Part shown: one piece after another, positions 36,801 through 51,338 of the stretch
Layout: every line of letters begins with the position of its first letter
Numbering within the stretch: the stretch's first letter is position 1
Source: Calliopsis andreniformis
Taxonomy: Eukaryota > Arthropoda > Insecta > Hymenoptera > Andrenidae
DNA length: 64,000 nucleotides
NCBI RefSeq assembly: GCF_051401765.1
Contig: NW_027480492.1
Location: 2,418,001 to 2,482,000 of the forward strand
Direction: 5' to 3'
Position numbers and translations under genes: made by a program
The notes under the pieces: model-generated
Seen by the model: only the letters and a program-made list of their open reading frames with translations
Databases searched by the model: none
What the model was told of the DNA's origin: nothing

Positions 36801-39800
36801 TCAATCCTCAATCTTTAATACTGAATCCTCAATACTCAATCCTCAATCCTAAGTCTTCAACCCTCAATACTTAATCTTCAATCCTCAATCCTCAATCCTC
36901 AATCCTCAATCCTCAAACCTCAATCCTCAATCTTCAATCCTCAAAACTCAATTTTCAATCCTCAATCCTCAATCCTCAATCCTCAATCCTCAATTCTCAA
37001 TCCTCAGTCTTCAATCCTCAATACTCAATCTTCAATCCTCGGTCCTCAATCCTCAATCGTCAATCTCCAATCCTGAATACTCAATCTTCAATCCTCAATC
37101 CTCAATCCTCAATCCTCAATCCTTAATCCTCATTCTTCAATCCTCAATACCCAATCCTCAATCTTCAATCCTCAATCCTCAATCCTCAATTCTCAACCCT
37201 CAACCCTCAGTCCTCAGTCCTCAAACCTCAATCCTCAAACCTCAGCCCTCATCCTCAATCCTCAATCCTCTATCCTCAATCCTCAATCTTCAATCCTCAA
37301 TACTCAATCTTGAACCCTCAATCCTCAGTCCACAAACCACAATTCTGAATCCTCAACCCTGCATCCTCAGTCTTCAGCCCTCAGTCCTCAACAATCAGTT
37401 GTCAATCCTCAATCGCCAATAGAACATCCTCAATTCACAGTTTTCAATACTCAATACTCAATCTGCAATCCTCAATCCTCAATACTCAAACCTCAATCCT
37501 CAACCTTCAATCCTCAATACTCAATCTTCTACCCACAATCCTCAATCCCCAATTCTCAATCCTTAATCCTCAATCCTCAATCTTCAATACTCAATCATCA
37601 ATACTCAATCTTCAATCCTCAATCCTCAATCCCCAATCCTCAAACCTCAATCCTCAACCCTCAGTCCTCAACCTCAATTCTCAATCCTCAATCCTCAATC
37701 CTCAATCCCCAATCCTCAACCTTCAATCCTCAATCCTCAATCCTCAATCCTCAATCCTCAACCTTCAATCCTCAATACTCAATCTTCAATTCTCAATCCT
37801 CAATCCTCAATCCTCAGACCTCAAACATCAATATTCAACCCTCGGTCCTTCGCCTCAATCCACAACCCTCAATCCTCAATCCTCAATCTTCAATCATCAA
37901 TATTCAGTCTTCAATCCTCAATCCTCAATCCTCAATCCTCAATCCTCAATCCTCAATCTTTAATCCTGAATCCTCAATACTCAATCCTCAATCCTAAATC
38001 TTCAACCCTCAATACTCAATCTTCAATCCACAATCCTCAATCCTCAATCCTCAATCCTCAAACCTCAATCCTCAATAATCAATCCTCAATACTCAATCCT
38101 CAATCGTCAATCCTCAATCTTCAATACTCAATCCTCAATCCTCAACCCTCAATCCTCAATACTCAACCATCAATCCTCAATTCTCAATACTCAATAGAAT
38201 ATCCTGAATTCTCAGTATTCAATACTCAAAACTCAATCCTCAACCCTCAGCCCTCAGCCCTCATTCTCCATCCTCAATCCTCAATCCTCAATCCTCAACC
38301 TTCAATCCCCAATACTCAATCTTCAATCCTCAATCCTCAATCCTCAATCCTCAATCCTCAACCCTCAGTCATCAATACTCAATCTTCAATACTCAATCCT
38401 CAATCCTCAATACACAATCCTCAATCCTCAATCCTCAATCCTCAATCCTCAAACCTCAATCCTCAACCCTCAGTCCTCATCCACAATTCTCAATTCTCAA
38501 TCCTCAAACCTCAATCCCCAATCCTCAACCTTCAATCCTCAATCCTCTATCCTAAGTCCTCAATCCTCAACCTTCAATCCTCAATACTCAATCTTCAATC
38601 TTCAATCCTCAATCCTCAATCCTCAATCCTCAATTCTCAATCCTCAATCCTCAATCTTCAATCCTTCATACTCAATCTTCAATCCTCAATCCTCAATCCT
38701 CAATCCTCAATCCTCAATCCTCAATCGTCAATCCTCAATCCTCAATCCTCTATCTTCAATCCTCAATCCTCAATTCTCAATGCTCAATACTCAATCTTCA
38801 ATCCTTAATACTCAATCTTCATTCCTCAATCCTCAATCCTCAATCCTCAATCCTCAATCTTCAATCCTCAATCCTCAATCCTCAATCCTCAATCCTCAAT
38901 CTTCAATCCTCAATCCCCAATCCTCAATCTTCAATCCGCAATCCTCAATGCTCAATCCGCAATCCTCAAATCTCAATTCTCAATCGTCAATCCCCAATCC
39001 TCAATCTTCAATCCTCATTAATCAATCTCCAATCCTAGATCCTGAAAACCCAATCCTCAATCCTTAATCCTCAACATTCAATCCTCAATCCCCAGTCCTC
39101 AATCTTCAATCCTCAATGCTCCATCCTCTATCCTCAATCCTCAGTCCTCAATCCTCAACCTTCAATCCTCAATACTCAATCTTCAATCCCCAATCTTCAA
39201 TCCTCAATACTCAATCCTCAATCCTCAATCCTCTATCTTCAATCCTCAATACTCAATCCTCAATCCTCAGTCCTCAATCCTCAATGTTCAATCCGCAATA
39301 CCCAATCCTCAATCGTCAATACTCAATCCCCAATCCTCAGTCCTCAATCCTCAATACTCAACCCTCAATCGTCAATCCTCAATCCTCAATGTTCAATCCG
39401 CAATACCCAATCCTCAATGTTCAATCCGCAATACCCAATCCTCAATCTTCAATGCTCAATCCTCAATCCCCAATCCTCAATCCTCAATCCTCATTCATCA
39501 ATCCTCAATACCCAATCCTCAATCTTCAATCCTCAATCCTCAATCCTCAATTCTCAACCCTCAATCCTTAGTCCTCAGTCCTCAAACCTCAATCCTCAAA
39601 CCTCAGCCCTCATCCTCAATCCTCAATCCTCAATCCTCAATCCTCAATCTTCAATCCTCAATCCTCAATCCTCAATCCTCAATCCTCAATCCTCAATCCT
39701 CAATCCTCAATCTTCAATCCTCAATACTCAATCTTCAATAATCAATCCTCAGCTCTCAATCCTCAATACTCAATCCTCAATCGTCAATCCTCAATCCTCA

Positions 39801-40188
39801 ATCCTCAATCTTCAATCCTCAATCCTCAATCCTCAATCCTCAATCCTCAACCTTCAATCCTCAATACTCAATCCTCAATCCTCAATCCTCAATCTTCAAT
39901 CCTCAATCCTCAGTCCTCAATCCTCAATTCTCAATCCTTAATCCTCAATCCTCAATCATCAGTCCCCAATCCTCATTCTTCAAACCTCAATCATCAACCC
40001 TCAGTACTCATCCTCAATTCTCAATTCTCGATCCCCAATCCTCAATGCTCAATCTTCAATCATCAATACTCAATCTTCAATCCTCAATCCTCAATCCTCA
40101 ATCCTCAATCCTCCATCCTCAATACTCAACACACAACCCTCAACCATCAATCCTCAATACTCAATCACCAATCCTTAATTCTCAATAC

Positions 40189-40298
40189 TCAATAGAATAT
40201 CCTGAAATCTCATGGTTCAATACTCAATCCACAATATTCAATAATCAAATCTCAATCCACAAACATCAATTCTGATCACACAACCCTGAACGCTCAGT
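40189..40298 (+). repeat. TCTGATCACAC island, copy 5 (in copy A)
   Basis: Island in copy A. It is preceded by CAATCACCAATCCTTAATTC, a variant string shared only with the 53764 copy. Confidence 0.8.
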
Positions 40299-40631
40299 CC
40301 TCAATGTTCAATCCTCATTCCTCAATTCTCAATCTTCAATCCTCAATACTGAATCTTCAATCCTCAATCCTCAATCCTCTATCTTCAATCCTCAGTCACC
40401 AATCCTCAATCTTCAATCCTCAATCCTCAATCCTCAATCCTCAATCCTCAATCCACAGTCCTTAGGCCTCAAACCTCAACCCTCAAATCTCAGAACTCAT
40501 CCTCAATCCTCAGTCCTCAATCCTCAATCCTCAATCCTCAATCTTCAATCCTCAATACTCATTCTTCAATCCTCAATCCTCAATCCTCAATACTCAACCA
40601 TCAATCCTCAATTCTCAATACTCAATAGAAT

Positions 40632-40649
40632 ATCCTGAATTTTCAGGAT
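40632..40649. repeat. 18-bp perfect inverted repeat, copy 6
   Basis: Identical 18 bp near the end of copy A. Confidence 0.9.
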
Positions 40650-42304
40650 TCAATACTCAAACCTCAACCCTCAACCCTCAGCCCTCATCCTCAATCCTCA
40701 ATCCTCAATCCTCAATCCTCAATATTCAATCCTCAAGACTCAATCTTCCACCCTCAATCCTCAATCCTCAACCCTCAATCCTCAATCCTCAGTCTTCAAT
40801 CCACAATCTTCAATACTCAATCGTCAATCTTCAGTCCTCAATCCTCAATCCCCAATCCTCGTTCCTCAAACCTCAATCCTCAACCCTCACTCCTCATCCT
40901 CAATTCTCAATTCTCAATACTCAATCCTCAATCCTCAATCTTCAATCCTCAATAATCAATCTCCAATCCTAGTTCCTCAATTCACAATCCTCAATACTTA
41001 AACCTCAATCTTGAATCCTCAATCCCCAGGCATCAAACTTCAATCCTCAATGCTCAATCCTCAATCCTCAGCCGTCAGTCCTCAATCCTCAATCCTCAAT
41101 CCTCAATTCTCAACCCTCAACCCTCAGTCCTCAATCCTCAGTCTTCAATCCTCAATACTCAATCTTCAATCCTCGGTCCTCAATCCTCAATCGTCAATCT
41201 CCAATCCTGAATACTCAATCTTCAATCCTCAATCCTCAATCCTCAATCCTCAATCCTTAATCCTCATTCTTCAATCCTCAATACCCAATCCTCAATCTTC
41301 AATCCTCAATCCTCAATCCTCAATTCTCAACCCTCAACCCTCAGTCCTCAGTCCTCAAACCTCAATCCTCAAACCTCAGCCCTCATCCTCAATCCTCAAT
41401 CCTCTATCCTCAATCCTCAATCTTCAATCCTCAATACTCAATCTTGAACCCTCAATCCTCAGTCCACAAACCACAATTCTGAATCCTCAACCCTGCATCC
41501 TCAGTCTTCAGCCCTCAGTCCTCAACAATCAGTTGTCAATCCTCAATCGCCAATAGAACATCCTCAATTCACAGTTTTCAATACTCAATACTCAATCTGC
41601 AATCCTCAATCCTCAATACTCAAACCTCAATCCTCAACCTTCAATCCTCAATACTCAATCTTCTACCCACAATCCTCAATCCCCAATTCTCAATCCTTAA
41701 TCCTCAATCCTCAATCTTCAATACTCAATCATCAATACTCAATCTTCAATCCTCAATCCTCAATCCCCAATCCTCAAACCTCAATCCTCAACCCTCAGTC
41801 CTCAACCTCAATTCTCAATCCTCAATCGTCAATCCTCAATCCTCAATCCTCTATCTTCAATCCTCAATCCTCAATTCTCAATGCTCAATACTCAATCTTC
41901 AATCCTTAATACTCAATCTTCAATCCTCAATCCTCAATCCTCAATCCTCAATCCTCAATCTTCAATCCTCAATCCTCAATCCTCAATCCTCAATCCTCAA
42001 TCTTCAATCCTCAATCCCCAATTCTCAATCTTCAATCCGCAATCCTCAATCCTCAATCCTCAATCCTCAAATCTCAATTCTCAATCGTCAATCCCCAATC
42101 CTCAATCTTCAATCCTCATTAATCAATCTCCAATCCTAGATCCTGAAAACCCAATCCTCAATCCTTAATCCTCAACATTCAATCCTCAATCCCCAGTCCT
42201 CAATCTTCAATCCTCAATGCTCCATCCTCTATCCTCAATCCTCAGTCCTCAATCCTCAACCTTCAATCCTCAATACTCAATCTTCAATCCTCAATCTTCA
42301 ATCC

Positions 42305-45300
42305 TCAATACTCAATCCTCAATCCTCAATCCTCAATCTTCAATCCTCAATACTCAATCCTCAATCCTCAGTCCTCAATCCTCAATGTTCAATCCGCAAT
42401 ACCCAATCCTCAATCGTCAATACTCAATCCCCAATCCTCAGTCCTCAATCCTCAATACTCAACCCTCAATCGTCAATCCTCAATTCTCAATGTTCAATCC
42501 GCAATACCCAATCCGCAATACCCAATCCTCAATGTTCAATCCGCAATACCCAATCCTCAATCTTCAATGCTCAATCCTCAATCCCCAATCCTCAATCCTC
42601 AATCCTCATTCATCAATCCTCAATACCCAATCCTCAATCTTCAATCCTCAATCCTCAATCCTCAATTCTCAACCCTCAATCCTTAGTCCTCAGTCCTCAA
42701 ACCTCAATCCTCAAACCTCAGCCCTCATCCTCAATCCTCAATCCTCAATCCTCAATCCTCAATCCTCAATCCTCAATCCTCAATCCTCAATCCTCAATCC
42801 TCAATCCTCAATCTTCAATCCTCAATACGCAATCTTCAATAATCAATCCTCAGCTCTCAATCCTCAATACTCAATCCTCAATCGTCAATCCTCAATCCTC
42901 AATCCTCAATCTTCAATCCTCAATCCTCAATCCTCAATCCTCAATCCTCAACCTTCAATCCTCAATACTCAATCCTCAATCCTCAATCCTCAATCTTCAA
43001 TCCTCAATCCTCAGTCCTCAATCCTCAATCGTCAATCCTCAATCACCAATCCTCAATCTTCAATCCTCAACCCTCAATCCTCAATCCTCAATCCTCAATA
43101 CTCAATCCTCAATCTTCAATCCTCAATCCTCAATCCTCAATCCTCAATCCTCAATCTTCAATCCTCAGTACTCAATCAGCAATCTTCAATCCTCAATCCT
43201 CAATCCTCAATACTCATTCTTCAATACTCAATACCCAATACTCAATCATCAATCCTCAATCCTCAATCCTCAACCCTCGATTCTCAATACTCAAACCTCA
43301 ATCCTCAGACCATAAGCATCAATATTCAACCCTCGGTCCTCGTCCTCAATCCACAACCCTCAATCCTCAATCCTCAATCTTCAATCATCAATATTCAATA
43401 TTCAATCCTCAATCCTCAAAACTCAATCCCCAATCCTCAATCCTCAATCCTCAATCTTTAATCCTCAATCCTCAATACTCAATCCTCGATCCTAAATCTT
43501 CAACCCTCAATCCTCAATCCTCAATCCTCAATACTCAATCCTCAATCTTCAATCCTCAATCCTCAGTCCACAAACCTCAATTCTGAATCCTCAATCCTGC
43601 ATCCTCAACCTTCAGCCCTCAGTCTTCAACAATCAGTTGTCAATCCTCAATCCCCAATAGAATATCCTCAATTCACAGTTTTCAATACGCAATACTCAAT
43701 CCGCAATCTTCAAATCTCTATCCACAAACATCAATTCTCATCACTCAACTCTCAACGCTCAGAACTCAATGTTCAATCCTCAATCCTCAATTCTCAATCT
43801 TCAATCCTCAATACTGAATCTTCAATCCTCAATCCACAATCCTCAATCCTCATTCCTCAATCATCAATCCTCAATCCTCAGTAATCAATCCTCAATCTTC
43901 GATACTAAATCGTCAATCCTCAGTCCTCAACCCACAGTCCTCATCCTCAAACCTCAATCCTCAATCCTCAATCCTCAATCTTCAATCCTCAATAATCAAT
44001 CTCCAATCCTAGATCCTCAATCCACAATCCTCAATCCTAAATCCTCATTCTTCAATCCTCAGACCCCAGTCCTCAATCTTCAATCCTCAATGCTCCATCC
44101 TCTATCCTCAATCCTCAGTCCTCAATCCTCAATCCTCAATCCTCAATCCTCAACCTTCAATCCTCAATACTCAATCTTCAACCCTAAATCCTCAATCCCC
44201 AATTCTCAATCCTCAATCCTCAATCCTCAATATTCAATCCTCAATCCTCAGTCTTCAATCCTCAATACTCAACCTTGAATCCTCAATCCTCAACCCTCAA
44301 TCCCCAATACTCTATCCTCAATCGTCAGGCTTCAGTACTCAATACTCAATCTTCAATCCTCAATCCTAAATCCTCATTCCTCAATCCTCAATCCTCAATC
44401 CTCAATCCTCTATCCTCAATCATCAATCCTCAATCTTCAATACTCAATCCTCAATCTTCAATCCTCAATACTCAATCCTCAATCCTCAATCCTCAATCCT
44501 AAATGTTCAATCCGCAATACCCAATCCTCAATCGTCAATCCTCAATCCCCAATCCTCAATCTTCAATCCTCAACCCTCAATCCTCAATCCTCAATCCTCA
44601 ATACTCAATCCTCAATCTTCAATCCTCAATCCTCAATCCTCAATCCTCAATCCTCAATTTTCAATCCTCAGTACTCAATCTGCAATCTTCAATCCTCAAT
44701 CCTCAATCCTCAATACTCATTCTTCAATACTCAATACCCAATACTCAATCATCAATCCTCAATCCTCAATCCTCAATCCTCGATTCTCAATCCTCAATCC
44801 TCAATCCTCAGACCATAAACATCAATATTCAACCCTCGGTCCTCGTCCTCAATCCACAACCCTCAATCCTCAATCCTCAATCTTCAATCATCAATATTCA
44901 ATATTCAATCCTCAATCCTCAAAACTCAACCCTCAATCCTCAATCCTCAATCCTCAATCTTTAATCCTCAATCCTCAATACTCAATCCTCGATCCTAAAT
45001 CTTCAACCCTCAATACTCAATCTTCAATCCGCAATCCTCAATCCTCAATGCTCAATCCTCAATCGTCAATCCTCAATCCTCAATCTTCAATCCACAATAC
45101 TCAGTTTTCAATCCTCAATCCTCAATCCTCAATCCTCATTCTTCAATCCTCAATCCTCAATCCTCAACCTTCAATCCTCAATACTCAATCTTCAATTCTC
45201 AATCCTCAATCCTCAATCCTCAGACCTCAAACATCAATATTCAACCCTCGGTCCTTCGCCTCAATCCACAACCCTCAATCCTCAATCCTCAATATTCAAT

Positions 45301-48300
45301 CATCAATATTCAATCTTCAATCCTCAATCCTCAATCCTCAATCCTCAATCCTCAATCCTCAATCCTCAATCCCCAATCCTCAATCTTTAATCCTGAATCC
45401 TCAATACTCAATCCTCAATCCTAAACCTTCCACCCACAATACTCAATCTTCAATCCTCAATGCTCAATCCTCAATCCTCAATCCTCAATCCTCAATCCTC
45501 AACCATCAATCCTCAAAGCTCAATTTTCAATCCTCAATACTCAATCCTCAATACTCAATCCTCATTCTTCAATCCTCAACACCCAACCCTCAATCTTCAA
45601 TCCTCAATCCTCAATCCTCAATTCTCAATCCTCAATCCTCAATCTTCAGACCTCAAACATCAATATTCAACCCTCGGTCCTTCGCCTCAATCCACAACCC
45701 TCAATCCTCAATCCTCAATCTTCAATCATCAATATTCAATCTTCAATCCTCAATCCTCAATCCTCAATCCTCAATCCTCAATCCTCAATCTTTAATACTG
45801 AATCCTCAATACTCAATCCTCAATCCTAAGTCTTCAACCCTCAATACTTAATCTTCAATCCTCAATCCTCAATCCTCAATCCTCAATCCTCAAACCTCAA
45901 TCCTCAATCTTCAATCCTCAAAACTCAATTTTCAATCCTCAATCCTCAATCCTCAATCCTCAATCCTCAATTCTCAATCCTCAGTCTTCAATCCTCAATA
46001 CTCAATCTTCAATCCTCGGTCCTCAATCCTCAATCGTCAATCTCCAATCCTGAATACTCAATCTTCAATCCTCAATCCTCAATCCTCAATCCTCAATCCT
46101 TAATCCTCATTCTTCAATCCTCAATACCCAATCCTCAATCTTCAATCCTCAATCCTCAATCCTCAATTCTCAACCCTCAACCCTCAGTCCTCAGTCCTCA
46201 AACCTCAATCCTCAAACCTCAGCCCTCATCCTCAATCCTCAATCCTCTATCCTCAATCCTCAATCTTCAATCCTCAATACTCAATCTTGAACCCTCAATC
46301 CTCAGTCCACAAACCACAATTCTGAATCCTCAACCCTGCATCCTCAGTCTTCAGCCCTCAGTCCTCAACAATCAGTTGTCAATCCTCAATCGCCAATAGA
46401 ACATCCTCAATTCACAGTTTTCAATACTCAATACTCAATCTGCAATCCTCAATCCTCAATACTCAAACCTCAATCCTCAACCTTCAATCCTCAATACTCA
46501 ATCTTCTACCCACAATCCTCAATCCCCAATTCTCAATCCTTAATCCTCAATCCTCAATCTTCAATACTCAATCATCAATACTCAATCTTCAATCCTCAAT
46601 CCTCAATCCCCAATCCTCAAACCTCAATCCTCAACCCTCAGTCCTCAACCTCAATTCTCAATCCTCAATCCTCAATCCTCAATCCCCAATCCTCAACCTT
46701 CAATCCTCAATCCTCAATCCTCAATCCTCAATCCTCAACCTTCAATCCTCAATCTTCAATCCTCAATACTCAATCTTCAATAATCAATCCTCAGCTCTCA
46801 ATCCTCAATACTCAATCCTCAATCGTCAATCCTCAATCCTCAATCCTCAATCTTCAATCCTCAATCCTCAATCCTCAATCCTCAATCCTCAACCTTCAAT
46901 CCTCAATACTCAATCCTCAATCCTCAATCCTCAATCTTCAATCCTCAATACTCAATCCTCAATCCTCAGTCCTCAATCCTCAATGTTCAATCCGCAATAC
47001 CCAATCCTCAATCGTCAATACTCAATCCCCAATCCTCAGTCCTCAATCCTCAATACTCAACCCTCAATCGTCAATCCTCAATTCTCAATGTTCAATCCGC
47101 AATACCCAATCCGCAATACCCAATCCTCAATGTTCAATCCGCAATACCCAATCCTCAATCTTCAATGCTCAATCCTCAATCCCCAATCCTCAATCCTCAA
47201 TCCTCATTCATCAATCCTCAATACCCAATCCTCAATCTTCAATCCTCAATCCTCAATCCTCAATTCTCAACCCTCAATCCTTAGTCCTCAGTCCTCAAAC
47301 CTCAATCCTCAAACCTCAGCCCTCATCCTCAATCCTCAATCCTCAATCCTCAATCCTCAATCCTCAATCCTCAATCCTCAATCCTCAATCCTCAATCCTC
47401 AATCCTCAATCTTCAATCCTCAATACTCAATCTTCAATAATCAATCCTCAGCTCTCAATCCTCAATACTCAATCCTCAATCGTCAATCCTCAATCCTCAA
47501 TCCTCAATCTTCAATCCTCAATCCTCAATCCTCAATCCTCAATCCTCAACCTTCAATCCTCAATACTCAATCCTCAATCCTCAATCCTCAATCTTCAATC
47601 CTCAATCCTCAGTCCTCAATCCTCAATCGTCAATCCTCAATCACCAATCCTCAATCTTCAATCCTCAACCCTCAATCCTCAATCCTCAATCCTCAATACT
47701 CAATCCTCAATCTTCAATCCTCAATCCTCAATCCTCAATCCTCAATCCTCAATCTTCAATCCTCAGTACTCAATCAGCAATCTTCAATCCTCAATCCTCA
47801 ATCCTCAATACTCATTCTTCAATACTCAATACCCAATACTCAATCATCAATCCTCAATCCTCAATCCTCAACCCTCGATTCTCAATACTCAAACCTCAAT
47901 CCTCAGACCATAAGCATCAATATTCAACCCTCGGTCCTCGTCCTCAATCCACAACCCTCAATCCTCAATCCTCAATCTTCAATCATCAATATTCAATATT
48001 CAATCCTCAATCCTCAAAACTCAATCCCCAATCCTCAATCCTCAATCCTCAATCTTTAATCCTCAATCCTCAATACTCAATCCTCGATCCTAAATCTTCA
48101 ACCCTCAATCCTCAATCCTCAATCCTCAATACTCAATCCTCAATCTTCAATCCTCAATCCTCAGTCCACAAACCTCAATTCTGAATCCTCAATCCTGCAT
48201 CCTCAACCTTCAGCCCTCAGTCTTCAACAATCAGTTGTCAATCCTCAATCCCCAATAGAATATCCTCAATTCACAGTTTTCAATACGCAATACTCAATCC

Positions 48301-51300
48301 GCAATCTTCAAATCTCTATCCACAAACATCAATTCTCATCACTCAACTCTCAACGCTCAGAACTCAATGTTCAATCCTCAATCCTCAATTCTCAATCTTC
48401 AATCCTCAATACTGAATCTTCAATCCTCAATCCACAATCCTCAATCCTCATTCCTCAATCATCAATCCTCAATCCTCAGTAATCAATCCTCAATCTTCGA
48501 TACTAAATCGTCAATCCTCAGTCCTCAACCCACAGTCCTCATCCTCAAACCTCAATCCTCAATCCTCAATCCTCAATCTTCAATCCTCAATAATCAATCT
48601 CCAATCCTAGATCCTCAATCCACAATCCTCAATCCTAAATCCTCATTCTTCAATCCTCAGACCCCAGTCCTCAATCTTCAATCCTCAATGCTCCATCCTC
48701 TATCCTCAATCCTCAGTCCTCAATCCTCAATCCTCAATCCTCAATCCTCAACCTTCAATCCTCAATACTCAATCTTCAACCCTAAATCCTCAATCCCCAA
48801 TTCTCAATCCTCAATCCTCAATCCTCAATATTCAATCCTCAATCCTCAGTCTTCAATCCTCAATACTCAACCTTGAATCCTCAATCCTCAACCCTCAATC
48901 CCCAATACTCTATCCTCAATCGTCAGGCTTCAGTACTCAATACTCAATCTTCAATCCTCAATCCTAAATCCTCATTCCTCAATCCTCAATCCTCAATCCT
49001 CAATCCTCTATCCTCAATCATCAATCCTCAATCTTCAATACTCAATCCTCAATCTTCAATCCTCAATACTCAATCCTCAATCCTCAATCCTCAATCCTAA
49101 ATGTTCAATCCGCAATACCCAATCCTCAATCGTCAATCCTCAATCCCCAATCCTCAATCTTCAATCCTCAACCCTCAATCCTCAATCCTCAATCCTCAAT
49201 ACTCAATCCTCAATCTTCAATCCTCAATCCTCAATCCTCAATCCTCAATCCTCAATTTTCAATCCTCAGTACTCAATCTGCAATCTTCAATCCTCAATCC
49301 TCAATCCTCAATACTCATTCTTCAATACTCAATACCCAATACTCAATCATCAATCCTCAATCCTCAATCCTCAATCCTCGATTCTCAATCCTCAATCCTC
49401 AATCCTCAGACCATAAACATCAATATTCAACCCTCGGTCCTCGTCCTCAATCCACAACCCTCAATCCTCAATCCTCAATCTTCAATCATCAATATTCAAT
49501 ATTCAATCCTCAATCCTCAAAACTCAACCCTCAATCCTCAATCCTCAATCCTCAATCTTTAATCCTCAATCCTCAATACTCAATCCTCGATCCTAAATCT
49601 TCAACCCTCAATACTCAATCTTCAATCCGCAATCCTCAATCCTCAATGCTCAATCCTCAATCGTCAATCCTCAATCCTCAATCTTCAATCCACAATACTC
49701 AGTTTTCAATCCTCAATCCTCAATCCTCAATCCTCATTCTTCAATCCTCAATCCTCAATCCTCAACCTTCAATCCTCAATACTCAATCTTCAATTCTCAA
49801 TCCTCAATCCTCAATCCTCAGACCTCAAACATCAATATTCAACCCTCGGTCCTTCGCCTCAATCCACAACCCTCAATCCTCAATCCTCAATATTCAATCA
49901 TCAATATTCAATCTTCAATCCTCAATCCTCAATCCTCAATCCTCAATCCTCAATCCTCAATCCTCAATCCCCAATCCTCAATCTTTAATCCTGAATCCTC
50001 AATACTCAATCCTCAATCCTAAACCTTCCACCCACAATACTCAATCTTCAATCCTCAATGCTCAATCCTCAATCCTCAATCCTCAATCCTCAATCCTCAA
50101 CCATCAATCCTCAAAGCTCAATTTTCAATCCTCAATACTCAATCCTCAATACTCAATCCTCATTCTTCAATCCTCAACACCCAACCCTCAATCTTCATTC
50201 CTCAATCCTCAATCCTCAATTCTCAATCCTCAATCCTCAATCTTCAGACCTCAAACATCAATATTCAACCCTCGGTCCTTCGCCTCAATCCACAACCCTC
50301 AATCCTCAATCCTCAATCTTCAATCATCAATATTCAATCTTCAATCCTCAATCCTCAATCCTCAATCCTCAATCCTCAATCCTCAATCTTTAATACTGAA
50401 TCCTCAATACTCAATCCTCAATCCTAAGTCTTCAACCCTCAATACTTAATCTTCAATCCTCAATCCTCAATCCTCAATCCTCAATCCTCAAACCTCAATC
50501 CTCAATCTTCAATCCTCAAAACTCAATTTTCAATCCTCAATCCTCAATCCTCAATCCTCAATCCTCAATTCTCAATCCTCAGTCTTCAATCCTCAATACT
50601 CAATCTTCAATCCTCGGTCCTCAATCCTCAATCGTCAATCTCCAATCCTGAATACTCAATCTTCAATCCTCAATCCTCAATCCTCAATCCTCAATCCTTA
50701 ATCCTCATTCTTCAATCCTCAATACCCAATCCTCAATCTTCAATCCTCAATCCTCAATCCTCAATTCTCAACCCTCAACCCTCAGTCCTCAGTCCTCAAA
50801 CCTCAATCCTCAAACCTCAGCCCTCATCCTCAATCCTCAATCCTCTATCCTCAATCCTCAATCTTCAATCCTCAATACTCAATCTTGAACCCTCAATCCT
50901 CAGTCCACAAACCACAATTCTGAATCCTCAACCCTGCATCCTCAGTCTTCAGCCCTCAGTCCTCAACAATCAGTTGTCAATCCTCAATCGCCAATAGAAC
51001 ATCCTCAATTCACAGTTTTCAATACTCAATACTCAATCTGCAATCCTCAATCCTCAATACTCAAACCTCAATCCTCAACCTTCAATCCTCAATACTCAAT
51101 CTTCTACCCACAATCCTCAATCCCCAATTCTCAATCCTTAATCCTCAATCCTCAATCTTCAATACTCAATCATCAATACTCAATCTTCAATCCTCAATCC
51201 TCAATCCCCAATCCTCAAACCTCAATCCTCAACCCTCAGTCCTCAACCTCAATTCTCAATCCTCAATCCTCAATCCTCAATCCCCAATCCTCAACCTTCA

Positions 51301-51338
51301 ATCCTCAATCCTCAATCCTCAATCCTCAATCCTCAACC
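42305..51338 (+). repeat. Nested 4598-bp tandem duplication inside copy B
   Basis: Positions 42305-46740 recur at 46903-51338 with a shift of exactly 4598 bp at every landmark tested: signatures 43628 and 46367 (48226 and 50965) and CCCTCGG at 43330, 44833, 45245 and 45671 (47928, 49431, 49843 and 50269). The copies are almost identical. Both carry CATAAGCATC (about 43313 and 47911), where copy A has CATAAACATC (about 34391), so the duplication followed the A/B split. About 160 bp at the joint (46745-46905) resembles 42803-42965 instead of either expected flank. Confidence 0.9.

Larger units (their letters stand above)
32170..41090 (+). repeat. Copy A of an ~8.9-kb higher-order unit
   Basis: This block is repeated directly after itself in copy B (41091-54660). 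The shift is 8922 bp from about 32183 to 36160 (signatures 32602 and 34706 against 41524 and 43628), then 8977 bp to about 37750 (37390 against 46367). Beyond that it matches the end of copy B at 13575 bp, then 13568 bp (landmarks 38780, 39116 and 40045 against 52355, 52691 and 53620). Near 36180-36400 copy A has a patch resembling its own 35.7-35.9 kb region instead of the 45.1-45.35 kb sequence. It ends inside the GGCATCAAAC segment at about 41085. No gene is present. Confidence 0.88.
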
